NCBI RefSeq assembly: GCF_024868665.1 | Contig: NC_079890.1 | Span: forward strand, 5,750,500-5,814,499 | Length of the DNA: 64,000 nt | Origin: Triplophysa rosa | Taxonomy: Eukaryota; Chordata; Actinopteri; Cypriniformes; Nemacheilidae | Direction of reading: 5' to 3' | Part shown: piece after piece, positions 1-16,332 of the stretch | Position numbering within the stretch: position 1 is the stretch's first letter | Layout: every line of letters starts with the position of its first letter | Program-made: the position numbers and the translations under genes | Notes under the pieces: generated by a model | The model's input: the letters and a program-made list of their open reading frames with translations, nothing else | The model's database searches: none | What the model was told of the DNA's origin: nothing

Positions 1-1850
1 CTGTTGAGCAAGTAAAGTTCAGAAATGGAACAACAGTGGAGGTTTTCTGCTTTCAATGGCCACAAAGTATGAAAATGATTTTTTTAAAGACAGATTCTAA
101 TTATAGATTATAGTTCTGAGCCAGGGTCATTTTTAGAAAATGGGGAAATGTGTTCCTAAACAGTTCAGTAAAATGATATCATTTTAAAATGTAGATACTG
201 AATTAGAAAAAACATAAACAAAATCAGCCATAAAAAGGCTGAAACTATTTCAAGATTTAAGGATAATATTTTTGATTAAAATGATCATTTTTAAAAATAC
301 AGTCAAAAATATGATGTAAAAATTATTAATCCATTATTTTAAAAGGAATGTTAATGACAAAATCCTTAAGGTAAATGTTTTTAAGTAAAAATGCACAGTG
401 AATTGATTATATTTTAACTTAATGTTTAAATTAACTTGACGTTAAACAAAATATACATTAAAAGTTTCTTTACCTGTGATTGTCATTAAGCCATAAAGAC
501 ACAAATATCACTATTTTCTGAGAAAGACCTACCACATGACTGTTCCATCAAATGTTAGTTTTCTTATTTTACCTTGAATGTGACATTGTAACATTTTCTT
601 TTACAATATATTCTAGAACTATGAATGTAATGCTTTCTGTAATGGTTTCTGATTTAGAAATGATTTTTAATATTGGCGCTTTCATTGTTAGATCTGTTAA
701 CTCTTGACCTCTGCATGCATTTGTTTGTGATGCGGTTCATTGTAATGCATGAATGAACAGTGCGCTTCATATAACATCATGCATACTCTGCTTTTATGAA
801 CGTTGACTGCTTAAAGAATGGTGCTGTACTGTTGTTCACTAACATACAATATTAAACTCCAATGTTAATGCTGACTGCTAATATTTGTGTTTAACACTCT
901 CACTGGTGTGTGAACATTGGTAACAGTTTGATAATCAAAGTAAATGATGTGTGCTTGTAGTCCACTAGATGGCAGCAAGTGAGTAATCATTTCTAATGTA
1001 GTTTGGAAATATTTGAATGGTTTTGTGTTTTATAGGAGTAAATTGTATTTTGCATAAAAAAGAGAAATGACAGTATTGTACAGATGCAGTGAGAATTTTT
1101 GATTATATTTTTAGTCATCATTCATTACCGAAATTCATTACATGAATTTAATGCAGTTTAAATGGAGTTTAGGTGTGTTTAACTAATATGTACTTGCATA
1201 AGATAAAATGTGTTGCATACAATGTACCTATTGTGAACATGTGCTGTTACATTGTACTTACATTTAAAGTATCTACAACTTATCGCTAACCCTTAACCCT
1301 AGAACAACGCACAATAAGTACAATGTAACAAATGCTTTTTCCCTACGTAAGTACATAAGAAAATTCGTTTTTTACTTAATATCCTCAAATTAATCACTTG
1401 AATATGTTCAAAAGTGTTATAAAATGTTATTTAACTTTTTTCGCATTAAATCATTAAATTTCTCTAATTAATCTGTTCCGTTTCATTTTGCTGTTTTGCC
1501 AATAGGACTAGTTAATAAAACACTAAACTAAAATCTTTTAAAATCTAAAATGTAAAGTCTTTAATAATTTCAATTTGTACAATAGTGTGTGGAATGGCAC
1601 AGTTAACTAGGATATGTGTATGTCAGTGTTTTTGCCAACTTTATGAGAATGTAATGCGCCCAAGAGTAGCAAACCCCTGTTAAACCCTTAGAAAATAAAA
1701 AGTTCATATACGGGCTGGATTATGTCTTAAAATTATATGAATGATCTAAAACTGTCCAAAGGTCCATTTTAGGGGTTGTAATTAAAATTACTATGTATTA
1801 ATACTAAACATGAATGGGACATGCATATGGAAAGATTCCTGCCGATTCCC
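1..1850. other. AT-rich intergenic DNA, no gene seen
   Basis: This stretch downstream of actr2 (which reads leftwards) is AT-rich with stop codons in all frames. I see no coding exon, tRNA or clear transposon ends. No AATAAA polyadenylation signal for actr2 stands out within a few hundred bases of its stop. Confidence 0.6.
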
Positions 1851-4800
1851 TCATCGTAATGCAACTCCCAGTTTGTCCAGCACTTTCAGGCCCTTCTCCT
1901 CATACTCTGCGCGTGACACCCAGAAACTCTCCTTATCTTTCATGATGTTGGCCAGCACAGCACCACCCATGAACACCATGTGTTTACGCTGTGGAGGGTC
2001 TTCAATGCGCATTTTAAATTTCTGCAGAAGAAATAACATTAAAAGTAATTGGTATGTTTTAGATATTTACTAAGGAATGTAACCTCAGTTAACTTGTCTG
2101 CCTTAAAGAATGCATATTGTCAGAGTTTGCCTAAGCATCCTTTTACCGGTGTTGCATTTTATCTGGAGAACTGAAAGGAGACCAATGATGCTTTCAATTC
2201 CTCACCCACAGCACGTACTGAATCAACAGTGTTGTTGTTTTCTAGGTGGCCTGGTTCCACATAGGGTTTTAATACAATATTTCTGTTTATGTTAATGTTA
2301 AGTGGTGAAGGTGTAAAGTGGTATATTAGCATTAAGCTTACAGAGAGTTTCTCTGTGTCCCCCTTCAGAACCCTCTCTAGGTAAAGCTGCTTGATCTCAC
2401 GCTCCAAACGGGATGGAAGTCCCGGGTACATGGTGGTGCCTCCAGACAGAACAATGTGTTTGTAAAGGTCCGCCCTTCAAATGGACAGAAAGACATGATG
2501 CTTATAACCCCGTGTTACAGTAATGGGCCAAGTATACTACATTTTAAGGTGGTTGTACAAGTGTTTAGGCCAAGTTTGTGCAAACACGACTAATGCGTGT
2601 TGCCCACAAATTTAAAAACCCCAAATTTAAAACGAACACTTTACTAGTACGATGCATATTCATTTTAGTCGGGAATTAGAGGGTTTCATTTCTTTGATAT
2701 GCCACAGATGCTTATGTTGTATTTAATTTTACAGTATTTTATGTCTATAGGTTGTTAAATAAAATCTAATTTCTATAATACATATAATTTCTGCCGAAGA
2801 ACAACTTTTCTATAGAATTTTGCTCAACAGGAAGCAGAACACCCTGCAGAATTAAGCATTAAACATCAACTTGACAATGACAGCTCTCAATTATTCTGAC
2901 CTTATGTCAATATCTGCTGCTTGTATGGTGTTAAATAGAAGTTCAGCCACACCGACACCCTCCACGTTAATGAGATGAGGCTGAAAAAGGGCCTCTGGTG
3001 CTCCAAACCTTTCACCTCCGACCTTTATCATCCGCCCATCTGGTAACTGGTAACACAAAGAAATCTTCTATTTGATATAATTGCAAATCTCTTCACGTCA
3101 TCATTTAAATATCTCTTTATAAGTGTCAGTAAGATTTAAAAATGTAACTAAGAGGAGCTCTTTTGCACCCTGAATTGTTCTTCAATTATATTCCAACACA
3201 AAACATTTTTGAAAACATGGCGTTCTTTAATTGATTTATGCGAATGCTATTTTTATTTCCACCAACCGTAAGTGTACTTTTAGACTGTCTCTTTAAAGTG
3301 CATTACTGTGTATGACTCCACCAGGACTGTGGTCTCATTGGCTAGTTTCTGTTCTTGATCGATGTTGTAGCCTACAAAGCACAACGTCTCCTTCATCATC
3401 CGCACGGTCTCAAAGTCCGCCGTGTGGTTGAAAGCGTAGCCCCTCAGAAGCAACAGCTAGATAAAGAAATGTTTTGGGAAAAATGAATTTCATAACCTCA
3501 TCACTCATGAAATTGATCCTCCTCCAGATTTAAATAAATTCAGTTGAATTCGGCTTGTCTCCAAACTGAGTTTAGCTGTAGACAATATCAAACTGCTTTT
3601 CTCAACATTAGGCAGTTCTCATTAATATGGAACCTTGATGAGATACCTTGATAAGATAACGTGTGATGTCACGTCCTGCGATGTCTAAACGGCGAGTAAG
3701 GTGTGGGAGAGAGAAGCCCTCATACACGGGACAAATATGAGTCACACCATCACCCGAATCAATCACCAGACCCGTTAACAAACCTGCCACAGGGAGATAG
3801 CACAGGTCAAATAATATTTTTACACCAGTCTATTGCTAAAAGCATCATTTACAGATGTTACCCTGAGCATACAGAGTCAGCACTGCCTGAATAGCCATAT
3901 AGACACCATGGAACTTGTAGGTCTCAAACATGACCTCGGCAATCTTCTGGCGGTTCTTCAGTGGGTTCATAGGTGGTTCTGTCAGCAGCACCTTACAGTC
4001 AGGAGGGTCGATGTTAAGCCGCTGCGGGCCGAAGGTGTGGTCCCACAGGTGCAGCATGTCTTCCCAGCAGCGGACTATCCCGTTCTCCATGGGATACGAG
4101 ATCTCTAACATGGAGCGGCATTCACTCGCTTCATCCCCGACCATCAGATCCTTATAGTGAGATGGAAGAAGGAAAAAGTAGTAAAGCGAAAAGTAAAAAA
4201 AGTGTTTTGTATTACACATTGAACTCACCTTGATCTCTTTATTTCCAACTTTTGCATCTGACCGAAGGATGGGTCGACCCACTAGGGCTGGGAAGATGTG
4301 GTCGGGAAAATTGGACCCCGCAAAACCACACTTGACAAACTGCAAACAATTTGGTAGACGTCTAATTAGAGGTCTTAAAAGAATCTGCTCACACTTCATG
4401 GATTTAATGTTAACATAAATAATTACACTTTATAATGTGAGTATTAATAGGGCAGATTAGCATGCATGATATTATATTTTATGTAGGCTACAGACAAGCA
4501 TGCATACTTCATATTACATTATGTACAGATAATTATTATATATTAATATACATCTTTAAAATAAAAGAATGTTTTTTTAAATGTTTTGACAGAATGAAAC
4601 AAAAGCACTTATTATATTGTTTTAGTTGTATTGTGCAGAGACTTCCACCGCTGTTTCTATGCTATTTAGTGTCATTTTGGACTGTTTGAGCTTCAATTAA
4701 GTGTATCAAGAACTTCCTTATTTGTAGCCAATAACCATTTATCTTTTTCCCTACGACCTTTTAAGGTGATGTGTGCATGGCTTTTTCGGCGTTCCTCTTA

Positions 4801-5237
4801 AAACATGTTCAAACACATTCAAGCAATTTAACACGCCCATGCATGAAGTGCACCTAGCAGTCATGCAGTGAACTTTAAAGTGCTGTAAATAAATATTTTT
4901 TCGAAGATGAGTGGTTTTTTTAGCTTACGTGTCAAAATCTTTAAAAGTTGTGTAAACTATATATACGAAGATGTTAAATAGTCGTATAGTGACCGTTATA
5001 TAGCTCTAGTACAAAGTAGTAGAATTGAACATTTACATTAATAGTAAAATTGTAGGTTTTTAATATTATATGACATAACAGTGCAAAATATTGAACTTTG
5101 CAATTTTATTGCATATATATGGTATAAACATTAAATGTTGAAATACACGGCATGTCTTAAATCTTTATAGAAACACTGAAATGTCTTACCCCAGTGCCAT
5201 TGTCACAAACGACCACTTTTCTTCCCCCACTGTCCAT
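1851..5237 (-). CDS. actr2: actin-related protein 2 (Arp2/3 complex subunit), 8 coding exons
   Basis: ATP-binding subunit of the Arp2/3 complex, which nucleates branched actin filaments in the cytoplasm. Joining exons 5237-5190, 4339-4229, 4150-3862, 3783-3647, 3456-3307, 3046-2901, 2474-2342 and 2021-1851 gives 394 codons plus stop, exactly the family length. Every junction has GT/AG and the phases agree (0, 0, 1, 0, 0, 2, 0). The protein starts [16 protein letters not shown] (phosphate-1 loop), continues [18 protein letters not shown], has the second phosphate loop [10 protein letters not shown] (exon 4) and the adenosine-loop region [11 protein letters not shown] (exon 7), and ends KLGVALR. 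All are actin-fold Arp2 signatures. There are no internal stops, so the gene looks functional. Teleosts often carry two actr2 copies and I cannot say which this is. It lies 1.5 kb downstream of six7 on the same strand. Confidence 0.96.
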
Positions 5238-5475
5238 GATGTTTTTTTCCGGTGAGACGCAGGTGACCAACCGCAGTTTCGTCAAAAAAGAAAGCCTTAT
5301 AATGGCCAACTCATATGTGAACGCATTCAGTTTCGGACATATTCACATCCGTCGCAACGGCAGTATTTTGGTAAAGTCAGAAGTGAAAGGGGCAGGTTTA
5401 CCTACAGAGGAACTCCGCCTATGTGCTTGTGTAGCCACAGCTCGAGGTTAAACAAAAAGACAAAATACCATCCTC

Positions 5476-5483
5476 CTTATATA
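5476..5483 (-). promoter_or_regulatory. candidate TATA box of actr2
   Basis: Read on the minus strand this is TATATAAG, about 240 bases upstream of the actr2 start codon. Spacing allows a short 5' UTR or a non-coding first exon. The assignment is by motif and position only. Confidence 0.35.
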
Positions 5484-5489
5484 GGCATC

Positions 5490-6290
5490 ACTTCGTATAG
5501 GGTTTTCTCAGTGAGAGAAAATTACGCATGGTTTAAATAGTGACCATTTCTTTTCATTTCGGCTTTAAAAATGTGCTAGACAAAGAAACATCAAGCACCA
5601 GTCAAATATCATTTTTTAAGAAAAGTCTTACAATCATTACAAAAAAAATGTTAAGCGTATTTAATAATTTCTCAATTTTCTTGCAATTTAAGTTAGTCAA
5701 AATACCTTGTTTGCTTCAAAAATAATTGTATTTATTTTAAAATGGCAAACAACAGACCAATTAAACAAAACAATTCCGCTTTTCCCACAACTTCAGTGAG
5801 TATGGGCATGAAAACAAATGATAGACAGTCATTTAACAGTTTGACATCATTCTCAAAGTGTATAGGCACATAAACTCGATTTGCTGGTATGTAAAGAAAT
5901 CTTTGCATAGGATAAATCGAAGATGGTGTCCTGCAGTGTTGCAAGTTAAAGCAGCATCGATTTACTATCCCATAACACCTCTAAATTGTCAGTTCATGTA
6001 TGTTGTCAACATTCTTCTTTAAAAACAGTCAATAGACCCCAGTTCACACAAAATCGTACAGCAAGGAGTTTCTTCCATTTTCCATAACATGCAAGTTTTT
6101 CATTATAATTATGTGCATATGAACCAACTTAATATGATGTCTATAGTGCTATAAAGGCCTAGAGCTGGAATACAGCTCCCTCCATCAAGAGATGTCCTCA
6201 TGTGAAATATGTCATTTCTGTGCCACCTGAGCATTGTTTTTCAAAAATCATGAATTGTTTTTTTAAACGAGAAAGCCAATAAACCTGAAA
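5490..6290. other. intergenic, actr2 upstream / six7 downstream
   Basis: AT-rich DNA between the two minus-strand genes. No coding exon, RNA gene or recognisable repeat was seen. The right part is probably six7 3' UTR. Confidence 0.5.
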
Positions 6291-6293
6291 ATA

Positions 6294-6299
6294 TTTATT
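6294..6299 (-). terminator. candidate polyadenylation signal of six7
   Basis: AATAAA on the minus strand, about 435 bases past the six7 stop codon. It is the nearest such hexamer noticed in this direction. Usage is unproven. Confidence 0.35.
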
Positions 6300-6732
6300 T
6301 GGCACATGCTTTTCAAGAGGTCCTTTGGAAGCCTGTTCAATTTCAAGTGCACAGTTCAGTCTTCAGCCCTAAAATTCCAGTCCTGCTTTGGTAGGGAACA
6401 AACAAACCATAAAGCATTAAAAAAGCATTTACTTCTGATAAAACTCTCTATACCTCTCCCTCAGAATGGCCAGAACCTAATCTACCTGTTTTGACAAATC
6501 AGAATATTTCTCTTTCAGAAAATCAAAGGAAAAATCCTCCTTGCTCACTCGTGTGGCCGGCCAATCCTTTAAGTGCATCTACTGTTAAAGCTTTCACATT
6601 CTGTAACTGTGTAGCAGTTCACTCTCCTCCATGTTCTCATCTCCAGGCGCCTTAAAAATTCTTTAGACAGTGTCTATAAATTCTTTGTCTTTTCGTTGGT
6701 TTTGCTAATTTGGAGGATGGTTAAAATGTTCT

Positions 6733-9666
<2,934 letters not shown>

Positions 9667-10010
9667 GGCTGGGGTTAGGCCTTCTTGTTCTAATGACAGG
9701 TAAACAGGTTTAGGTCAGCGCGTAAAGCTGCGCGTATTCTATCACCATTGCGCGCAATCGTCTCCAAATGTGGTCTAACTACCGCGCCTCTCCAGGCAGA
9801 GCTCTTTTGTGTGGTTCAACTTCACACACTAACTGGTTCAATTTAACAAAGCGTTACAAAGCCGAAAATCAAATCAATCAAAGTGCTGATCCAACAGTTA
9901 TGTAAAGCACGAATAGTCTTATTTCTCGGTAGGATATGGGTGAACCCAGGGAATACTTCAGTCTTCCAGGTGCGCAGTTCTAGTAAAGGAGGAGCAGCAG
10001 AAGTCAACTC

Positions 10011-10018
10011 TATTTATA
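10011..10018 (-). promoter_or_regulatory. candidate TATA box of six7
   Basis: TATAAATA on the minus strand, flanked by CTC and GAG, about 345 bases upstream of the six7 ATG. It is the only strong TATA motif in this flank, so a 5' UTR near 310 bases is implied. Confidence 0.5.
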
Positions 10019-10119
10019 GAGGGATTCAATTAGCATCTCTGTGCTTGTTTTGAGGGGGATTATACACCTCGGTCATTTGCCACTTTGCTGCGGGGGATGG
10101 GTTGCTTTTCATGGAGCCT

Positions 10120-11650
10120 AGTGACTGGATGATCAGATTGTTAGACTAAACTAAGGAAGACATTAACTGTCAGTTGTGTTGATGTTAATTAAAGTTAATT
10201 AACTAATACGTAAATTAAAAACATCTGTAAATAAAAAGCCTTTCAAGCTTTGTAATGATACAGGAAATTGAATTATAACATATATTGTTATAATTATTAC
10301 CTTTTTTGCATCCAGAAAATGTATGATTAAAGCACATATCAAGCTTTTCTGTCCTTGAAATAATTATGTTTTCCAGCAGTTTTTTACACATACACACTTT
10401 CATACAGATAAGTCTGTGAAGTTCTAGAATTTAACATGTTCAATAGGCCTAGTTTGTGAACATCATTTACATTTTATTCCCTTTAGTGGAGTTGTTGATT
10501 AGACACTGTACGTGGGAAATGGGCTCATGTTGTCCTAAGGTAAATGGACCAAAGGCTGCTCATGCTGTTTGACTGCCTTTAATTGGGATTTTATGTCAGC
10601 TAGGCACTTAGGCCATTATCACATGCAAGTCAGAGGGGACATTTGAGATGCATGTTGTCTAAATCGCTTCAGAATCCACCACAATGCCGACTGACTAATA
10701 CCCACGTAATTAATCTGGACATGGTTATACTGTATCCTCTGTGACCCTGGAGCCGGTCTGAGCGCCTGGGATGCTGAAAGCCACCTTGGGCAACCTTATT
10801 ATAACAATATACGCTCTCTCGATTCAATCCCTGAGATGTCTGTGTAATCCGTTTCCAAGAAGACTATTTTACTATTAATCTGGTTACACATAAGCATCTG
10901 TCAACAAATTAGTTAAACAAACGAGTAACTTTATTATTAACATGTCTGACAGTAAAAAAAGAAAGAAAGAAAGAAATGTGTCTGACAGTAGCGATTAGAT
11001 GTTTACTGGTTAAAATAACGGTTTAGGACCATCATATTTTCATCAGATTATTGAATGTATAATGGTTGCTATTCGTTTTTTGTGTGTTGTGTGTTTTTTC
11101 AGTGTTCTCTACATATTTTCAAGAATTGCTTGAGAACTTGAATGCATGTTCTTTAAGGACATTCGAAGTTCCTCAGACCCATACGACATCAGAGTGTAAA
11201 ACTGTTTCTGGTTGTTATAGCAAGTTTCACTTTTTATATTCTGGAAAGGACAATTTATATGTTATAAATGGGGTTTCAGTATTTTACAAAGCGACAGATT
11301 TTGTCTAACTGATGGGACTGTTATAGACTGCATACGGAGGCCTTAAATGTTCTCTAAGGGCAAAGAATGTTAAATCTTTATACAGTCTGTTCAATAAAGG
11401 TTGCCGTCAGGTGAAGGTTGAGGTTTAGACTGAGGTTTAATGGGGTTTAATCTGAGGACTAAATGATTTGTCTAGTTTTTATTGATCCATCAGTGGCAGG
11501 AGGATTTATAAGTGTTTATTGACATTGACCCAAAATGCCTATTAGTGTTACTTCTGTTGTTTATATACTAACCTGCATATACATTTTACAATACTTAATG
11601 GATGTAGTCTTTTAAAATAATGAATACTAAATCACCATAATGTAAGATAT
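10120..11650. other. six7 upstream intergenic DNA
   Basis: No gene or transposon seen. The part from about 10490 to 10800 is less AT-rich than its surroundings, looks single-copy and contains TTAATTGGG and TAATTAATC homeodomain-type words, so it is a candidate conserved enhancer. A GAAA microsatellite lies at about 10958-10975. Confidence 0.45.
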
Positions 11651-11651
11651 T

Positions 11652-11947
11652 TAAAAGGATAGTTCCCTTTAGAAATTCAGCATTTATTCACTCTCACGTT
11701 GTTCAAAACCTGTATATGCCTTTTTCTTCTGTGCAACACAAACAAAGATATTTCGAGAATTGTCGCCGTAGTTTTGTGTCCATACTACGGAATTCATCAT
11801 TGAAGGCCGATGTTGTTTGGTTACCAGCGTTCTTCAAAATATCTATTTCTTTGTGTTCCGCAGAAGAAAGTAATTTAGGTTTGGAATATCACGAGGGTGA
11901 GGAAATGATGATAGAATTTTCATTTTTTAGGTGAACTATCCCTTTAA
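11652..11947. mobile_element. foldback MITE, cyprinid TAAAGGGATAGTTC type
   Basis: Ends TAAAAGGATAGTTC and GGTGAACTATCCCTTTAA are inverted repeats, and internal arms also pair (CTTCTGTGCAACAC against GTGTTCCGCAGAAG). This is a very common non-autonomous element in carp-like fish. Related copies occur at 57404, 59265 and 62080 in this window. Confidence 0.75.
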
Positions 11948-12887
11948 GTAAAACATAAAACAGAAGAGTATAGTTAAGCATCATTGCATTGATATACTAA
12001 TACAGTAGAACTGTTGAGTTGTAATATAATATAGGCTCTAAAAATAGAGTTCGCAAACAGACAAAATACTTTTTTAGACAAAGACACAAGCGTGTGTCAG
12101 AAGGAGAGAAATGAGCTCAGCAAAGATCATTTTCTTTATTAATCTGATTCTCAGACACTTCTCTGTCAACATACGCACACACACAAATGGCACAAAACAC
12201 AGGTCCAGTCCATATTAACACTTTGAGAACAGACTGACTCCAAATCTGCTTAACCCTTCTCAAGCTCTACAAGAGGATGAATCATAAAATGAGGATAGGA
12301 TGAGGAGTGTGTATGTGTGCAGCACTGTTTTATTGACAAATGTATCCATTTATTCTGCCAGTGAATCCAGTTTGATGAGATCAAAGTAGGATCACTTTCT
12401 AGAACAACATCATTTTAACATGTGCTTTGACATTAAAATGTGACCTTTGGAACTTTTGAAACATCTGTAATGGATAAAAAAATGTATGTAATTGGCTCTC
12501 CTATCTGGCAATGTTGTACTGTTTTTCAAAACACTGTGAGTGTTAATTTGACCTTTTTTAACACTGGCGATTTTGCTGTGTTCTATTAAATAAAAACTCA
12601 CCAGACAAAACAGATTTCAGTTTGCGTGAGCAGATTAAAAAGTTACAGAATAAATGAAATGATAATTGTATGCACATATGCTTATTAACTGTACAACGTG
12701 TGATGGTACGTTGCTTATATAAACACAGCTTCAGTTATGATCCGATAAGTCGAGTTTAAATATGAAGTGTCTCTTCACATTATTTCCAGTTCTTGCCATG
12801 GAACCCCACTTGGCATAATTAATTAGGCTTAAATTCAGCTCCTTCTGCTTAAATGAGCTGTTAACATAGCCTACAGGCAAAAGCAGT

Positions 12888-12929
<42 letters not shown>

Positions 12930-14212
12930 TGATGGGAGGGGGTTTGGATGGTGTATTACCATGGGCCTATAAATCCACACAAAAACAGTTAACAAGTAAA
13001 TGGGTGGAGAACTAATTAGTGTTATCTCCTTATCACGGAGCATTCTCATTTACTCCAGACAAGGGGGATACACAATCGCAAAAAATGTGGGTGCTCTTAC
13101 TGAAAGACACGCACACAAAACACACACTAATACTCTTTTGCAAACAGGTAATTACAAACTTGTTTGCAAATCAATGCAACGCTGTTGCAGTATCCCCCGA
13201 CCCCCTTCCAAGAACACGTGGGTGACAATCGCAAAATAAACGACTGCTCCACTTCCTCCTCTGTTGTTGTGGAATGGATGAAAAAAGATAAACTGTTTTG
13301 CAATCAGTAGGAAGAGTACACATACACACACAAAAACACACTGCTGAGCTGTTAGGAAAATGTCACAGGTAGAAAAGTGAACAATGTAACAATTTGTTAA
13401 ATGTTCCATTGCGGATGTTAATGTGGGTTTTGTAAATTAAAGATGTTCATGAACATTTGAATGTTTTACATTTTTGTATTGTGAAGGGTCATAATATAGC
13501 TACTATGCTGCAATAATGTTGTATTTGTTAATATAAGTTCATGCATATTTAACATAAAGTAACAATAAACACATTAAGCATCTTAGTTCATGTTAAACTC
13601 CGCAGTGTTTACTAAAAGCACTTTTGACTACTTGAAATAAATTATGCCTGTAGTGTTTAATAATTAAGTGGCATATCAACAATTTTCTAGTAGTTTCTGT
13701 TTATTTATTTATTATAAACGTGGAGTTATATATCTAAACAGGGGTCTTTGTTGTATGTTAATTTTGTTTTAAATTTTTTGAGGGGTTAAGGAGTTTTTCT
13801 TGTAACTGTTATTTTTTTGTGTTATTTGTGGACGTTTAACAAAAAAAGCTGTACAAAATCTATGTAAGTAAAATTTACTTAAAAAAACTGTGTGCAAAAC
13901 TTGCACAAATAAACACAAAACAATTAAGTAAATCCTACTAGTTGTTTTTACAGTAAACCTTAAAACCTGCGGAAAGCCTCTACTAGTTGAAAACATCAAT
14001 GAGTACCTCAGTAAAAATGTTATGAAGTTAGACGTTGTCTGCTTTTTCTTACAGTGTGTTGTGTCACATTAGTGTGCCAGACACACGTCTAGCCAGTAAA
14101 CAAGCAAACAGACAAAGATTCACTCCAGCTATTTTCTGCAAATGTAAAGGCTTAGATTAGCTCTCACTAGTTCATTTGGTTAGTAAGCTGATTCATCTGG
14201 TAGTGACTAAAG
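11948..14212. other. intergenic DNA, no gene seen
   Basis: No supported exon or RNA gene. It contains the G homopolymer at 12888-12928 and short CA-rich stretches near 13110 and 13320. Confidence 0.5.
12888..12928 (+). repeat. 41-base G homopolymer
   Basis: An uninterrupted run of 41 G, preceded by AAGCAGT and followed by ATGATGGGAGGGGG. Long pure G runs are rare, unstable and can form quadruplexes; they are also hard to sequence, so exact length is uncertain. Confidence 0.9.
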
Positions 14213-14482
14213 CCCATTGCACATTGAGTCCGAAATTTGCGTCCGAAATTTTCGCACGTTAAAAAATAAATACGACCTCACGTTGTGTCAATCACATTTA
14301 CAGACTGCCTCCAATATTTTCGTCCGTCATAAAAAAATTCGGACCGGGTTCGATTTTCTGCGTTTTTCGCATCCGTCAAGCATTTTGAGTGGCCTTTTTT
14401 AACAATTCAGAGACACCGTGCAAACGAGAGGCAAATACGAAAAAAACGCATACGAAAATTTCGGACTGTATGTGCAAAGACC
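14213..14482. mobile_element. short TIR element (MITE)
   Basis: Left end TTGCACATTGAGTCCGAAATT and right end AATTTCGGACTGTATGTGCAAAG are imperfect inverted repeats about 270 bases apart; short internal CGTCCG and ACGAAAA words also pair. It has no coding capacity. The target duplication is not clear. Confidence 0.6.
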
Positions 14483-15059
14483 TTAAGAGTACGTAATGTG
14501 TTCAGAATGATTGGATGGGCATTTAACATAATAATTGCAAGTATCAAATACTGTGTGCATAACTCTTTCCGTACGTCTGTTTCTCTGATTGTGGTCTGTG
14601 ACCATAACATCACCATGTTCACAATTTGAAAATACTGAATGCTCACAAAGAAAATACTGATTTTTGAGTCTCTACACTCTACACAAAAGTGCTGTGTTGT
14701 TTTTGACCCATGCAGGGTAAATATTGAACAGAGCACACTGGTGCAATGTTAGAAGTTTCCTGTAGAATTTACAGTAACTTACTAGCAGCAGTTTGCCAGT
14801 AACTTACTGTAAATTATACTTACAGTAAAAATACTGTATTAATATTTACAGTAATAATTACTTGCTGTAAATGTATTTACAGTACATTATTTTTTTACTG
14901 TAAAACGTAATAAAAAATATTGTAAAACTGTACACAATTTAAATTACTGTATTTACTGTAACATGTTTCCGTAAATAAAAATAAACAATGACAAAAAGTC
15001 ACGTTTTAAAACTGTATTGCTCAATTGCAACAGTTCTTTCCACAAACTTTATTCTCTGT

Positions 15060-15540
15060 TTTTCAAACTTGCAGAAACATTTATACATAACACTTTCGTC
15101 AAGAGTATTTTAAATAAATTCATGAACAATTTTAGTCATAAGAACAATCTTCAAAACTTACAAATTCAAAAAACTCCTAAGTAGAATGTACGTATTTGCT
15201 TAAACTAGCAACCATTCTCTCAAAACTGCTCTCAAACCTGCAGTCACATTTGTACACAAACACAAGAGAGATTTAAAATCAATTCATGAACAAATTCAGT
15301 CATAAGATCAATCTTCAAAACTTACAAATTCAAAAACTCCTGAGTGAAATGCATTTGCTTAATGTACTGTTTTGTGCAAACCTGCAGTCACAGTTATACA
15401 CAATAGTGTCATATGGCTGAATTTGTTCATGAATTGTTCATAGATTGATCTTATTACAGTATGTTTAATCAATCAAACAATCAAAGAACACTTACAAATT
15501 CAACAGACTCTCCTGGGTAGAATGCATTTGCTCTTAGTAG
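15060..15540. repeat. degenerate direct repeats, about 160-180 bases, three copies
   Basis: A unit with a TTCATGAACAA word, AGTCATAAGA, CAATCTTCAAAACTTACAAA and a CTCCT-AGT-GAATG word recurs at about 15060-15190, 15240-15350 and, partly, 15390-15535. It lies inside the CTGTAAATT-type transposon and has no coding capacity. Confidence 0.55.
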
Positions 15541-15541
15541 C

Positions 15542-15690
15542 TTAACTGTAACCCAGAAAATCTTTAATGAAGGAGGATACATGAGGGTTCAGGCCAGTGT
15601 TCTTCATTTGCACCATCTTCCCACTTCGTTTGCTGACTTGGAACTTAGAGGAGCACTTGCTGTTGTTGGGGTTGATCCTCACAACGAACC
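15542..15690 (-). pseudogene. transposon-encoded terminal exon remnant
   Basis: On the minus strand an open stretch of about 49 codons follows an AG acceptor near 15691 and ends in TAA at 15544-15542. It reads RFVVRINPNNSKCSSKFQVS and then KRSGKMVQMKNTGLNPHVSS, ending FIKDFLGYS. The composition looks coding, and it sits 0.6 kb downstream, on the same strand, of the zinc-finger exon at 16333-16480, so I take both as parts of the host transposon's gene. I do not recognise a named family. Confidence 0.45.
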
Positions 15691-16332
15691 TTTACATAAA
15701 ACAAAGAATTCATTAGATCTTTTTCCATGTAAATGTATTTTAAACATTAGTTAAGATATCAATTTTTTTTTTCATTGTTTGCTCACCCACAAAACTGGTT
15801 CATTTTCAGAACATAAATTCATTAATATTCTCTCTTCATTTTTATCTATCCAGGCAACCAAAGTCTTATGGCAGCAAATGCAAAAAGATGCAAAGAAGAT
15901 ATTTTAAAAAGTAATCTATATTTGAGAAGTTAAAAAAACGAATTGGTTCTCAAGCGCATTTGATATTCTGTTTATCATATTTGATGTGCTATGTATTTGG
16001 ATGACCAGTGTTTGTATTCCAATAAAAGTCTAAAATAAAACTTATGGATAACATTATCTAATTAAACCTGGTTAATTATCCATGAGTATTCAGTGGTTAC
16101 ATTTATTATGGAAATGACAGTGGAAGTCTAATCAAGTGGTGTTGGTTGGTGGGCATTGAAAATGAAATTGCCATCATCTTGTAGCTTGATTCATTGATCT
16201 CATCTGGATTGTGTGCTGTTGTTCCTGAAAGACCATTATACGGTTATGGAGTCTAATTGCATTTTCATGTCTAAAAAGATCTGTGGAAACCACATGCAAA
16301 TAATAACTTTAAAAAACGTACGATTTTTTTAC

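Noticed and set aside
1810..2073. Plus-strand frame opposite the last actr2 exon
   Set aside because: Antisense shadow of a strongly supported exon.
12861..13049. Minus-strand frame with a poly-proline stretch
   Set aside because: It is only the translation of the G homopolymer; no other coding evidence.
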